Notes under the pieces: generated by a model | What the model was told of the DNA's origin: nothing | What the model saw: only the letters and a program-made list of their open reading frames with translations | Database searches by the model: none | Part shown: positions 1 to 7,676 of the stretch, in pieces | Numbering within the stretch: position 1 is the first letter of the stretch | Layout: each line of letters opens with the position of its first letter | Position numbers and translations under genes: made by a program | Assembly (NCBI GenBank): GCA_025462735.1 | Contig: JAOAPC010000015.1 | Span: 62,001-126,000, forward strand | Reading direction: 5' to 3' | DNA from: Acidobacteriaceae bacterium | GTDB taxonomy: Bacteria > Acidobacteriota > Terriglobia > Terriglobales > Acidobacteriaceae | Length of the DNA stretch: 64,000 nucleotides

Positions 1-787
1 CCGCCTGTTGCGCGCTGATCGTGTTCATGGTCGAGAGCACAAGGTGCCCGGTCTCAGCGGCTTCAAGTGCTAATTCCATCGTCTCTGCGTCCTTAAGTTC
101 GCCTACCGCAATCACGTTCGGTGCCTGGCGCAATGCGGCCCTCAAGGCCTGCAGAACGCTAGGGGTATCACTGTGCAGTTCGCGCTGGTGCACGGTTGAA
201 CGCTTGTGATTGTGAAGAAACTCGATTGGGTCCTCAATGGTTATAATGTGGCAAATCTGGGTTTCATTGATGTAGTCGAGCAGCGCCGCCAGAGTCGAAG
301 ACTTGCCTGAGCCCCGCGGTCCTGTGATCAGCACCAAACCGTCATGGAGTCGAGCTACGTTGCGCAGTTGGTCGGGCAGGTGAAGGCCCTCGAAATCCGG
401 CACCGCCGTCGGAATGACTCGCATCACCACGGCGCAGCTGCCTCTTTGAATGAAAATGTTTACGCGGAAGCGCGCTACGCCGGGCAGCGCGTAGGAAATG
501 TCACAGTAGCCCTGCTCGCGTAACATGCTGATCGTCGGCTTGTTGCTTCCAATCAGGTCAGCAGCGACGCGGCGAGTATCGTCGGCGGTGAGCACTGCCA
601 TTCCGGGCATCTCGACTGAGACAAACTCCCCATTGATCTGAAGCTGGAAGTTCTTGCCCGGAGAAAAAATCAAATCACTGACACGCGGATTCGCATGCAG
701 GATTGCCGCCAGCAACTCATCGGTTGTGGCTCCCGGGGAAAGCGGGTCAAGCGTGACTTGGATACGGGCCGTGCCGGTTGCGGCCAT
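1..787 (-). CDS. PilT-type pilus retraction ATPase, C-terminus cut by window edge
   Basis: The first 262 residues of a GspE/PilT-family ATPase, the cytoplasmic hexamer that powers type IV pilus retraction; the C-terminus lies past the left edge. The protein starts MAATGTARIQ at the ATG ending at 787. The P-loop GPRGSGKSS is at about residues 156-164, followed by TIEDPIEF (Asp box) and, near the edge, VGELKDAETM and ETGHLVLSTM. Canonical PilT reads GPTGSGKST and GEMRD; here they are GPRGSGKSS and GELKD, so a PilU-like or divergent paralogue is possible. No other pilus gene is visible nearby. The family call is firm; the retraction role is inferred. Confidence 0.85.
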   Translation of the reverse strand, partial: MAATGTARIQVTLDPLSPGATTDELLAAILHANPRVSDLIFSPGKNFQLQINGEFVSVEMPGMAVLTADDTRRVAADLIGSNKPTISMLREQGYCDISYALPGVARFRVNIFIQRGSCAVVMRVIPTAVPDFEGLHLPDQLRNVARLHDGLVLITGPRGSGKSSTLAALLDYINETQICHIITIEDPIEFLHNHKRSTVHQRELHSDTPSVLQALRAALRQAPNVIAVGELKDAETMELALEAAETGHLVLSTMNTISAQQA

Positions 788-903
788 TGTAAGCCTGATG
801 CCTCAAGAAACAAGTATTCAGGCTCAACTCTAGCGAACTTGCCCAAGCGCTTCTACAAAGAACAGCTCGTTCATAGACCTTCGTAACATCCTCTTTGGGA
901 CAT

Positions 904-928
904 AAAAAGGGCGGCTCCGGCCGCCCTT
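904..928 (-). terminator. Rho-independent terminator of the TPR protein gene
   Basis: A perfect 7-bp stem (909-915 with 920-926) closes a 4-base loop. On the minus strand it is followed by TTTTT (908-904). It lies about 25 bases after the stop of the minus-strand TPR gene, and also separates that gene from pilT. Confidence 0.85.
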
Positions 929-952
929 CGTACGCTGAGATGTTCCGGAGCG

Positions 953-2224
953 CTACTTTTTCTTCGTGCTCTTTTTGCCGTAGGTAGTCTCAACCGTGGC
1001 ATTCAGAGCAGCCAGCATCTGCTTGGTTTCCTCGGCATGCGGGCCGCTAGGCTGAAGCTCCAGATACTTCTGGTAAGCATCGGTCGTACCCTCTGGAGCA
1101 ATAATCTTGCCACTGGGGTCGGTGGTAGCCATTCCAACCAGGTTCTGGGCCTTCCAGAAATACGCGTCGGCACGGTTGGGATCGGCGGCAATGGCTTTGT
1201 CGAACGCTTCAATAGCCTGCTTGCGGATCTTCACGTCGTTGGTGGCATTGGAATTGGTGAGTACGGCGCCAAGATTGTAGTAGTACTGACCACCGTGCGC
1301 GGGATCGAGTTCTGCGGCATGCTGGTAGGCGCTTACGGCTTCGTCAGACTTCCCGACCCTGGCTGCGGCGGCGGCGAAATTATCGTAGTACGCCGCCATC
1401 CTTTGGTTATCCATCGCGGACTGAACTGCGGGCTTACCGCCCTGGGCAGGCGGGGCATTCCCCTGCGCACCCTGAGCGTTTCCCTGCGCAAGCTGCCCAT
1501 TCGCGGCGGCGGCACCGGACGCTCCCGTCTCCGGAGTTTTGGACTTCTTCAGATCGATCGCCTTTTGCAAGTCGTTATAAGCTTCTGTGTACCGCTTCGT
1601 CTTCTCAGCGGGATCCGTTTGGGTTTTGGCGGAATCCAGATAGGCTCCGCCCAGGCGGAACCATACCAGGTCTTCATTCGGCGCCATCTGCGCTGCCTCA
1701 TTCAGGGAGGCGATAGCGACATCATAGTTAGGAGGGGTCGCCTGCTCGGCGGCAGTTGCAGCTTTCAGCTTTTCGTTCACCGCGCCTATACTCTTGTTGT
1801 AATTCTCGACCTTGGCCTGCTGCTCCTGCATCTGTTTCACTTGCTCGGGGGTGAGGCCTTTTTGTTTGGCGGTTTCCTGCACCGCCTGTTCCTGTGACTT
1901 CTTCAAGTCGAAGTCAAGCGTCATTTCGTCGGCGCCTACTTTATAGTTCGTGGCTTTGTCCAATTCTTTGCCGTCTTTGCTTAAGGTGACGGTGTAGGTA
2001 CCCGGGTCAAGGCCCAACGAAAAATACTCACCTTTCTTGTTCGTCTTCAAATTAAAGGTACGGCCGTTGTCGTTGTTATGCCACGTCACCTGAGCGTCAG
2101 GAACGGGATTCCCCTTGTCATCTTTGCAAGTGCCCTTCACTGTTGCGGTTTGCGAAAGCGCTGGCAGCGCAAAAACCATGGACAGGATTGAGATCATCAG
2201 TACGTAGAAAACATTTCGCTTCAT
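953..2224 (-). CDS. Secreted TPR protein with N-terminal carboxypeptidase-regulatory-like domain
   Basis: 423 residues. A signal peptide ends at about residue 25 (FALPALSQ). Residues about 27-110 look like a CarboxypepD_reg/CNA-B-type beta sandwich (GxPVPDAQV, TNKKGEYFSLGL, PGTYTVTL). The rest is a charged linker, at least three TPR units (for example VWFRLGGAYLDSA, YYDNFAAAAARVGKSDEAV, YYYNLGAVL), and a basic tail. An Ala/Gly/Gln-rich stretch at about 235-275 interrupts the TPRs. I chose the ATG at 2224 because a GGAGG lies 7 bases upstream and the signal peptide begins there; the frame stays open another 38 codons upstream. It lies downstream of queC with a 58-bp gap. It is probably an envelope scaffold; the substrate is unknown. 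Confidence 0.8.
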   Translation of the reverse strand: MKRNVFYVLMISILSMVFALPALSQTATVKGTCKDDKGNPVPDAQVTWHNNDNGRTFNLKTNKKGEYFSLGLDPGTYTVTLSKDGKELDKATNYKVGADEMTLDFDLKKSQEQAVQETAKQKGLTPEQVKQMQEQQAKVENYNKSIGAVNEKLKAATAAEQATPPNYDVAIASLNEAAQMAPNEDLVWFRLGGAYLDSAKTQTDPAEKTKRYTEAYNDLQKAIDLKKSKTPETGASGAAAANGQLAQGNAQGAQGNAPPAQGGKPAVQSAMDNQRMAAYYDNFAAAAARVGKSDEAVSAYQHAAELDPAHGGQYYYNLGAVLTNSNATNDVKIRKQAIEAFDKAIAADPNRADAYFWKAQNLVGMATTDPSGKIIAPEGTTDAYQKYLELQPSGPHAEETKQMLAALNATVETTYGKKSTKKK

Positions 2225-2282
2225 CGAAGCCTCCGGGCTCGGCCGCATAAGGCCCGTCATCACGGACGAGCACGGCCAAATT

Positions 2283-2975
2283 TTAAACATTCTGAACGAC
2301 AGGCACATATGGAAGCGGATCAACGGCCCCCGCTTCATGAAACGCTCTCAGCCGCAGTACGCAACTATCACAAACTCCGCAGGCGCGGTCTTCGCGGCTG
2401 TAACAAGACCAAGTTAAATCGAACGGGGCGCCGAGTTCAAGGCCGAGGCGCACAATCTGAGACTTGCGCATGGCAATTAACGGCGTCACCACTTCGATGC
2501 CGCCTTCTTTCGTCCCGGCGCGGATTACCTGGTTAAAAGCTTCATAATAAGCGGGGCGGCAATCGGGGTAGCCGGAACTGTCCTGCTCGACGGCGCCGAT
2601 ATAGATTTTAGATGCCGCCAGCACCTCGGCCCAACTCACAGCCACAGCCAGGAAGTGGGCATTGCGAAACGGAACATAGGTGACCGGAATGTCCTGGCCA
2701 AGCGAATGGGATTCCGGGACAGCGATTCTGTCGTCGGTCAATGCCGAGCCGCCGATTAACGTCAATGCCTCATTATGAACGACGAGCCGTTCGTGAATCT
2801 CAAGCCGATCGCAAATGCGCTGAAATGAATCCCGCTCGCGCTGTTCGGTGCGCTGACCGTAACTGATGTGCAGCGCCGTCGCATCGTGATCGCGCGCCGC
2901 CAAAGCCGCACACACAGAGGAATCCATGCCACCACTGAGGAGGACAACGGCGCGGGATTTGTGGCTGTGTGTCAC
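2283..2975 (-). CDS. queC: 7-cyano-7-deazaguanine (preQ0) synthase QueC
   Basis: 230 residues, normal length for the family. QueC converts 7-carboxy-7-deazaguanine plus ammonia to preQ0 with ATP, in the cytoplasm. The PP-loop SGGMDSS is at residues 14-20. The zinc site is Cys191, Cys199, Cys202 and Cys205 (WSCYSREDRACGVCDSC). VPFRNAHFL and GAVEQDSSGYPDCR are typical QueC blocks. It is the last of the three que genes in reading order, separated from queE by a 101-bp repeat-bearing gap, so co-transcription is likely but not proved. Confidence 0.95.
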   Translation of the reverse strand: MTHSHKSRAVVLLSGGMDSSVCAALAARDHDATALHISYGQRTEQRERDSFQRICDRLEIHERLVVHNEALTLIGGSALTDDRIAVPESHSLGQDIPVTYVPFRNAHFLAVAVSWAEVLAASKIYIGAVEQDSSGYPDCRPAYYEAFNQVIRAGTKEGGIEVVTPLIAMRKSQIVRLGLELGAPFDLTWSCYSREDRACGVCDSCVLRLRAFHEAGAVDPLPYVPVVQNV

Positions 2976-3000
2976 GATACCAATAGCGGATTCGCAAGGC

Positions 3001-3075
3001 AGAATTCAGAAGTCAGCATGCAAAATACCTTGCATCGTTCTTCATTCTGAATTCTGATTTCTGCCTTCTGCATTT
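3001..3075. repeat. Intergenic inverted repeat between queE and queC
   Basis: AGAATTCAGA at 3001-3010 is repeated inverted as TCTGAATTCT at 3046-3055, followed by more TTCTG-rich sequence to 3075. The same sequence style returns at 18489-18525, so this is one of the dispersed palindromes of this genome. It has no clear T-tract terminator. Confidence 0.7.
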
Positions 3076-3076
3076 C

Positions 3077-3760
3077 CTACACTCCCTTTAGCGCTGGATC
3101 CCAGATCAGCTTGTGAATCTGCAATCCAAGCCTGGCGGGCACATTATCCTCAAGCATCCATTCCGCCAGCTCCTGAGGATCGAGCAAACAATTGGATGCG
3201 TCGCGCGCGCCGGAGGCCTCCTTGCTAAATGCAGGAGAAAAGAGCACTGCATGAACGCGGTGTGCCAGATCGTGCCGCTTCGTGAAATCGCGTGCAAACT
3301 CGTAATCGCCACGGCCGCTGATCACAAATTTGACTTCATCGTGTGGCTGCAGGATTTCGAGGTTTTCGATTCGAAACGTGTCCCCCTCGCCTGAATCCGG
3401 GCACTTCACATCCACGATTTTCACCACACCGGTGGGGACGCGCTCCAGCGGACGCTCTCCGCTGGTCTCGAGCAGTACCTTGTAACCCGAATCGAGCATC
3501 CGCTGCATCAACGGAACCAGCTCTCGTTCCTGCAGCATGGGCTCGCCGCCTGTGATCTCAACCAATCCGCCGGCGGGGCTCAGGCTCTCAACCTCATCGA
3601 AAACCTGCTCGGGAGTCATCTTCTTCCCGCCGTAAAAGCTATATTCCGTATCGCACCACGAGCACCGCAGATTGCATCCCGTCAGACGCACGAACACGCA
3701 CGGGAGCCCAGCGTACGTGGACTCACCCTGGAGCGACTTGTAAATTTCGGTGATCTGCAT
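3077..3760 (-). CDS. queE: 7-carboxy-7-deazaguanine synthase QueE (radical SAM)
   Basis: 227 residues from the chosen start. QueE is a radical-SAM enzyme that contracts 6-carboxy-tetrahydropterin to 7-carboxy-7-deazaguanine. The 4Fe-4S motif is Cys29-x3-Cys33-x2-Cys36 (CNLRCSWC). It is preceded by the family N-terminus MQITEIYKSLQGEST and followed by the SAM-binding EITGGEP. The frame extends 18 codons further to an ATG at 3814, but homologues begin at the ITEI segment, so I prefer 3760; the Shine-Dalgarno there is weak. It lies between queD and queC. Confidence 0.93.
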   Translation of the reverse strand: MQITEIYKSLQGESTYAGLPCVFVRLTGCNLRCSWCDTEYSFYGGKKMTPEQVFDEVESLSPAGGLVEITGGEPMLQERELVPLMQRMLDSGYKVLLETSGERPLERVPTGVVKIVDVKCPDSGEGDTFRIENLEILQPHDEVKFVISGRGDYEFARDFTKRHDLAHRVHAVLFSPAFSKEASGARDASNCLLDPQELAEWMLEDNVPARLGLQIHKLIWDPALKGV

Positions 3761-3852
3761 CTGTTGCTCGTGACCAGCTTCGAGCCGCTGTAAGACCCAT
3801 CGCCACCGCTTCACGCTAATGGCTAACAGCTAAAGGCATAAGAGCACACGCC

Positions 3853-4230
3853 TCATTCAGAATATTTGGCGGTCGTACTATCTGTCTCGAACACGGTCAC
3901 ATCTTTCACGTGCACTCGTCCGTTCGTGACTTTCCTCAGGCGGCCGTTGGTCTCATCGTAAAAATACTTTGCCAGATTCTCTGCCGAAGGATTGAGTTCG
4001 ATAAACGGCTCAAGTTCATTGATCATCTGATGGTCAAGGCGGTCAATCACGTGCCTCATCGATTCCCGAAGGTCCTTAAAATCCAGGAGCAGCCCGGCTT
4101 TGTCAAGTTCCTTGCCCGCCAGCGTAACTCTAATTTTATAGTTGTGGCCGTGCGGCTTCTCGCACTTGCCCTTATAGTTGCGCAGGTAATGGCCTGCGGC
4201 AAATGAATCTTCAACCGTGACTTCGAACAT
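3853..4230 (-). CDS. queD: 6-carboxy-5,6,7,8-tetrahydropterin synthase QueD
   Basis: 125 residues, typical for QueD, which turns dihydroneopterin triphosphate into 6-carboxytetrahydropterin. The zinc ligands His14, His27 and His29 (PHGHNY), catalytic Cys23 and the PSAENLA block are all present; FETDSTTAKY closes the fold. It is first in the queD-queE-queC set on the minus strand. The C-terminus differs from 6-pyruvoyl-tetrahydropterin synthases, and the neighbours settle the assignment. No queF lies in the window, so the final step to preQ1, if used, must be encoded elsewhere. Confidence 0.95.
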   Translation of the reverse strand: MFEVTVEDSFAAGHYLRNYKGKCEKPHGHNYKIRVTLAGKELDKAGLLLDFKDLRESMRHVIDRLDHQMINELEPFIELNPSAENLAKYFYDETNGRLRKVTNGRVHVKDVTVFETDSTTAKYSE

Positions 4231-4339
4231 GGACCCTCAGCAAGCGAAATAACGACAAACCTGTATTTTACCGCTTCACGCGTCGGGAGAGGGCCTTAGG
4301 CTTAGGCGACGTCAAGGCGGACCGACTCGCCTTGGGCGG

Positions 4340-5194
4340 CTAGGCGCGCGTGCTGCGATAAGCTTGCAGGCACCGGCGGGCGGTCTCGAGCTCGCCGTAG
4401 CGGCTACCCTCCTGCTCGATCAGATAGTATTCGACTCCGCCCACGCTTTCTGACGCATCAAATATGTCCTTCCATTTCGCGTCGCCTTCGCCGAACAGGA
4501 CCTTGTAGCCCTTCGCTGGATCGGAAGACCAGTCTTTCAAATGTAGGGAGTGGACTCGCGCCGGATTGGCGCGAATCCAGGCTGCCGGGTCGGAACCACC
4601 TTCAATGCAGGTGCCGACATCAAGCTGCAACATGACGCTCGGCTTTGTGTTCTTCGCGAGAACCTCCATGGGGCGAACGCCATTAACCGGTTTCCATTCC
4701 GCGTCGTGATTGTGATAACCCGGCTTTAGGCCGGAGGGTTCGAGTGTGTCAGCGGCGGAATTAAGTTTGTCAGCAACAGCCTTCCAGCCGTCCAGGTTCG
4801 CCTTCGGTTCGGAATAGGCCTGCACCATGTACTTTGTGCCGAGAATCAGGTTCAGGTCGCGGGCGCGATTGATGTTCTCTGCGCTGAAATACTTTTCATC
4901 ATTGTGAGTGGAGTAGCAACGAACGCCAAGGTCGTCGAGCAGCTTGCGCATCTGCTTGGTCCGTCCTTCGCTCCACTCGAAGTATGGAGCGTAGAATTCC
5001 ACGCACTGATATCCCATTTGGGCCACGGCGCGCACTGTGCCCTCAGGATCTTTCTTCAGCTGATCGCGGACAGAGTACAACTCAAGTCCAACGGGAACAG
5101 GCGCGGACGCAGAGGCTGCAGAAGCTTTGAGCGCCCACGGAAGCGCTGCCGAAAGAGCAAGGAATGAGCGTCGAGTGAGGGACATGGGAGACAT
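4340..5194 (-). CDS. Tat-exported sugar phosphate isomerase/epimerase-like TIM barrel
   Basis: 284 residues of the xylose-isomerase-like TIM-barrel superfamily (AP endonuclease 2 fold). The N-terminus LTRRSFLALSAALPWAL is a twin-arginine signal, so the protein should act in the periplasm. Recognisable blocks are VGLELYSVRDQL, the metal ligand region PGYHNHDAEW, LQLDVGTC and VHSLHLKDW. Members act as sugar epimerases, isomerases or keto-glycoside-processing lyases, so the substrate cannot be read from sequence. It resembles the exported barrel at 47232-48077. The start is supported by a GGAG just upstream. It is divergent from the toxin-antitoxin pair. Confidence 0.85.
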   Translation of the reverse strand: MSPMSLTRRSFLALSAALPWALKASAASASAPVPVGLELYSVRDQLKKDPEGTVRAVAQMGYQCVEFYAPYFEWSEGRTKQMRKLLDDLGVRCYSTHNDEKYFSAENINRARDLNLILGTKYMVQAYSEPKANLDGWKAVADKLNSAADTLEPSGLKPGYHNHDAEWKPVNGVRPMEVLAKNTKPSVMLQLDVGTCIEGGSDPAAWIRANPARVHSLHLKDWSSDPAKGYKVLFGEGDAKWKDIFDASESVGGVEYYLIEQEGSRYGELETARRCLQAYRSTRA

Positions 5195-5219
5195 GGTACT
5201 CCAGTAGCTCCATCGGAGT

Positions 5220-5254
5220 GGTCATATTATTGTGACTATGGTCATGATATAATA
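5220..5254 (+). promoter_or_regulatory. Probable promoter and autoregulatory operator of the first toxin-antitoxin pair
   Basis: A perfect -10 hexamer TATAAT lies at 5248-5253. GGTCATATTAT (5220-5230) and GGTCATGATAT (5240-5250) are direct repeats spaced exactly 20 bases, two helical turns. An interrupted inverted repeat also exists: TATTAT (5225-5230) with ATAATA (5249-5254), and TGAC (5233-5236) with GTCA (5241-5244). It overlaps the -10, as expected if the antitoxin complex represses its own promoter. Repressor binding is inference. Confidence 0.65.
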
Positions 5255-5274
5255 AGATTCGGTGAATTTCGGCG

Positions 5275-5505
5275 ATGAAGAAAATTCCAGCAGGACAATT
5301 TAAAGCTAAGTGTCTATCGATCATGGATCGCGTGCAAAAGACGGGTGAGGCCGTGCTAATCACTAAACACGGCAAGCCGGTTGTCCGGCTGTTACCGGCT
5401 GCAAGCGAGCCGGAAGATGTCTTTGGCTATATGGCGGGCAAAGTCAAGATAGTCGGTGACATTGTGGGACCAATTACTCCTCTAGACGACTGGGAAACGA
5501 AGTGA
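5275..5505 (+). CDS. Phd/YefM-family antitoxin (VapB role)
   Basis: 76 residues. The N-terminus MKKIPAGQFKAKCLSIMDRVQ and the block VLITKHGKPVVRLLP are the Phd/YefM fold, a dimer that binds operator DNA. The C-terminal part (PEDVFGYMAGKVKIVGDI) would wrap the toxin. The stop overlaps the GTG of the PIN toxin by 4 bases, so the two are translationally coupled. The coding start lies only about 20 bases from the -10 element, giving a very short leader. It is presumed to neutralise the PIN ribonuclease and repress the operon. Confidence 0.88.
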   Translation: MKKIPAGQFKAKCLSIMDRVQKTGEAVLITKHGKPVVRLLPAASEPEDVFGYMAGKVKIVGDIVGPITPLDDWETK

Positions 5506-5891
5506 TTCTGCTCGACACTCACGTGCTGATTTGGATGTCGAGTGATCCAGAACGACTTTCCCCTAAAGCGCGTCACCAAATTGTAGAAGCCAGACGCAAG
5601 AGCGGCCTTGCAGTGGCTAGCATTACGCTCTGGGAACTGGCGTGGCTAGCGGAGCACCAACGAGTCTTGTATTCAGGAAGTGTGGAATCGTTCGTTCGCG
5701 AAACCATTTCGCGAGTGGTCGTCAAATCTCTAAGCCCAGAGATCGTAGCCGTCGCGGCCCATCTACCGGACAATTATCCCAAGGACCCCAGCGACCGATT
5801 GATAGGCTCAACTGCAATCGTCTCGGGAATGCCACTAGTGACAGCGGATGAAAAGATTCGCAGCTCGGGAGTAGTCGAGAGCATCTGGTGA
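5502..5891 (+). CDS. PIN-domain toxin, VapC family ribonuclease
   Basis: 129 residues, GTG start within the GTGA overlap. PIN domains are Mg-dependent endoribonucleases that cleave tRNA or rRNA when freed from the antitoxin. The acidic quartet is visible as Asp5 (LLDTHVLIW), Glu45 (TLWELAW), Asp98 (PSDRLIGSTA) and Asp116 (VTADEKI). The length is normal and the site complete, so the toxin is probably active. The RNA target cannot be inferred. Confidence 0.92.
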   Translation: MILLDTHVLIWMSSDPERLSPKARHQIVEARRKSGLAVASITLWELAWLAEHQRVLYSGSVESFVRETISRVVVKSLSPEIVAVAAHLPDNYPKDPSDRLIGSTAIVSGMPLVTADEKIRSSGVVESIW

Positions 5892-6077
5892 ACCGCTATT
5901 TTAAAATATTTGCCGCGCAGACACGCAGGACTGTGGAATTTTCTTTGGATTTTCTGTTGATTGTATTGACCCTGCACCTAAATTGGAGCATTGACGCATC
6001 AGACTGAGCTGCATAGAGTGATATTAGTAATCCGCTTCGCGAACTTCACGAAAGTAAACTGCAAATGAGGAGCCGCC

Positions 6078-6296
6078 ATGCCTAGCGTCTTCGTTGTGCC
6101 AGTGTACGTAGAAGTGCCCAGTGGATTCGAACGCTCGATTATCGCTTTAGAATCGCACTTACGCCGCGCCGGGTACTTGTTCCACACCGGCGATCCTTTG
6201 TTTGAAACACTGGAAGAGACTAAGAAGTCTCTGGCGGGTGGCGAACCGATCGAAATGGCCGCCGAAAACGCGGTGGGAAGCGAAGTCTCTCCGTGA
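6078..6296 (+). CDS. Small hypothetical protein, 72 aa
   Basis: I do not recognise this family. A strong GAGGAG lies 5 bases before the ATG, so it is probably translated. The protein begins with a hydrophobic MPSVFVVPVYVEV strand and continues with an acidic, helical tail rich in Glu. There is no signal peptide, membrane helix or cysteine. It lies 88 bases upstream of the dCTP deaminase gene in the same direction and may share its transcript. Confidence 0.6.
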   Translation: MPSVFVVPVYVEVPSGFERSIIALESHLRRAGYLFHTGDPLFETLEETKKSLAGGEPIEMAAENAVGSEVSP

Positions 6297-6384
6297 AGCT
6301 TGGGTCATACAATCTGCGCGGATTGCAGCCGAACCGCGCCGCCTCGCAGTTCCGAAAGGCTGATCGCGGAAGTCAGGACTAAAA

Positions 6385-7605
6385 TTGGAACCGGTAGAAC
6401 GCCCCCTTTTTCCCGAAATATACGAACATCGCGGCGGCCACGGAATTCTTCCGTGGCAAGAGATCACACGCCTGGTTCGAGCTGGGCGAATTAGTGCGAG
6501 TACCGATATTCCAGATTCGCAGATCCAACCGGCAAGCATTGATCTGCGTGTAGGTCATGAAGCCTATCGCGTGCAAGCGAGTTTTCTGCGAGGCCGTTCG
6601 GCGACCCTGCTCACCAAAGTCAGCGAATTGCACGTCAGCACCATCGATCTCACCCAGCCCACACCGCCGTTGTTGGAACCCGGAGTGGTGTACGTAATTC
6701 CATTGCTCGAAAGCCTGAAGCTCCCCAGTGACGTTCACGGCGTAGCCAATCCCAAAAGCACAACCGGCAGGCTCGATGTATTCACCCGGCTCATCACCGA
6801 GTGCGGGGATGAATTCGACCGTGTCCCCAAAGGCTACTCAGGGCAGCTGTTTATTGAAGTTTCTTCGCGGACGTTTCCTATCCGCGTCCGCCAGGGCATG
6901 AAGCTGAACCAGCTACGCTTCGTGCGTGGCGCCTCGGAGCCGCTGCGAGATGGCACGTTGAAAGACGTTTCCAGGAAGCAATGCCTGGTGTACAACGCTG
7001 ATGGCACTCCTCGGAAAGATCATATTGGAGATGGCGTCGAGATCACGGTTGACTTAGAAGGAGAGAGCGCGTCCGACATAGTCGCCTACAAGGCGAAGCG
7101 AGTTTCTCCCAAGCCGATCGAGCTGGACAAAATCAACTACTATGACCCAGCAGATTTCTGGGAAGCCATCCGGCGGCCTGCCAATCATCGCATCATTCTT
7201 GAGCCCGAAGGCTTTTACCTTCTGATCTCAAAGGGCAAGGTCAGCGTTCCTTTGGAGTACGCCGCGGAAATGGTCGCCCACGATCCGAGCTTCGGGGAAT
7301 TCCGCGTGCATTATGCGGGATTTTTCGATCCCGGTTTCGGCTTTGGCGCCAATGGCGAGATTCAGGGGACCAAGGCGGTCCTCGAAGTCAGGGCTTATGA
7401 GGTCCCAATTCTCCTCGAAGACGACCACCTCGTCGGCAGACTTGAGTATTACCGAATGGCCAGTGTGCCGGAACGGGTATACGGATCCTCGATCGGCTCT
7501 TCCTACCAGCAGCAGGGTCTGGCTCTGAGCAAACAATTCAAGCGACAGGACGTGCAGCAGGGCCAAGCTGCGCCGCAATCTTCTCCGGCGTTAGCCTCCG
7601 CGTAA
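6385..7605 (+). CDS. dcd: 2'-deoxycytidine 5'-triphosphate deaminase, long two-domain type
   Basis: 406 residues, about twice a standard Dcd (about 190). It belongs to the long form in which two dUTPase-like beta folds are fused. The first half carries the Dcd blocks IQPASIDLRVG, NPKSTTGRLDVFTRLI and GYSGQLFIEV. The second half holds a degenerate copy (ILEPEGFYLLISKG, VPLEYAAEMVAHDPSFGEFRVHYAGFFDPGFG). The enzyme deaminates dCTP to dUTP for thymidylate synthesis. The start must be the TTG at 6385: the frame has a stop at 6361 and no other start codon between. AGGA lies 6 bases upstream. The C-terminus is a Gln/Ser/Ala-rich tail. Confidence 0.88.
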   Translation: MEPVERPLFPEIYEHRGGHGILPWQEITRLVRAGRISASTDIPDSQIQPASIDLRVGHEAYRVQASFLRGRSATLLTKVSELHVSTIDLTQPTPPLLEPGVVYVIPLLESLKLPSDVHGVANPKSTTGRLDVFTRLITECGDEFDRVPKGYSGQLFIEVSSRTFPIRVRQGMKLNQLRFVRGASEPLRDGTLKDVSRKQCLVYNADGTPRKDHIGDGVEITVDLEGESASDIVAYKAKRVSPKPIELDKINYYDPADFWEAIRRPANHRIILEPEGFYLLISKGKVSVPLEYAAEMVAHDPSFGEFRVHYAGFFDPGFGFGANGEIQGTKAVLEVRAYEVPILLEDDHLVGRLEYYRMASVPERVYGSSIGSSYQQQGLALSKQFKRQDVQQGQAAPQSSPALASA

Positions 7606-7607
7606 TC

Positions 7608-7636
7608 AAAAAAAGGAACCGCAACCAAGTGGTCCC
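7608..7636 (-). terminator. Probable terminator of the Gfo/Idh/MocA gene
   Basis: On the minus strand GGGACC (7636-7631) pairs with GGTTCC (7620-7615, one G-U) across a 10-base loop and runs into seven T (7614-7608). It lies 40 bases past the stop of the oxidoreductase gene and also separates it from the convergent dcd. Confidence 0.6.
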
Positions 7637-7676
7637 TTACTTCACACACGGATACAGATTTCCCGTCCATACGCGG

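Noticed and set aside
1037-1897. 286-codon open frame on the plus strand
   Set aside because: Antisense to the TPR protein gene, which has a ribosome site, signal peptide and domain matches; the antisense product has no features.
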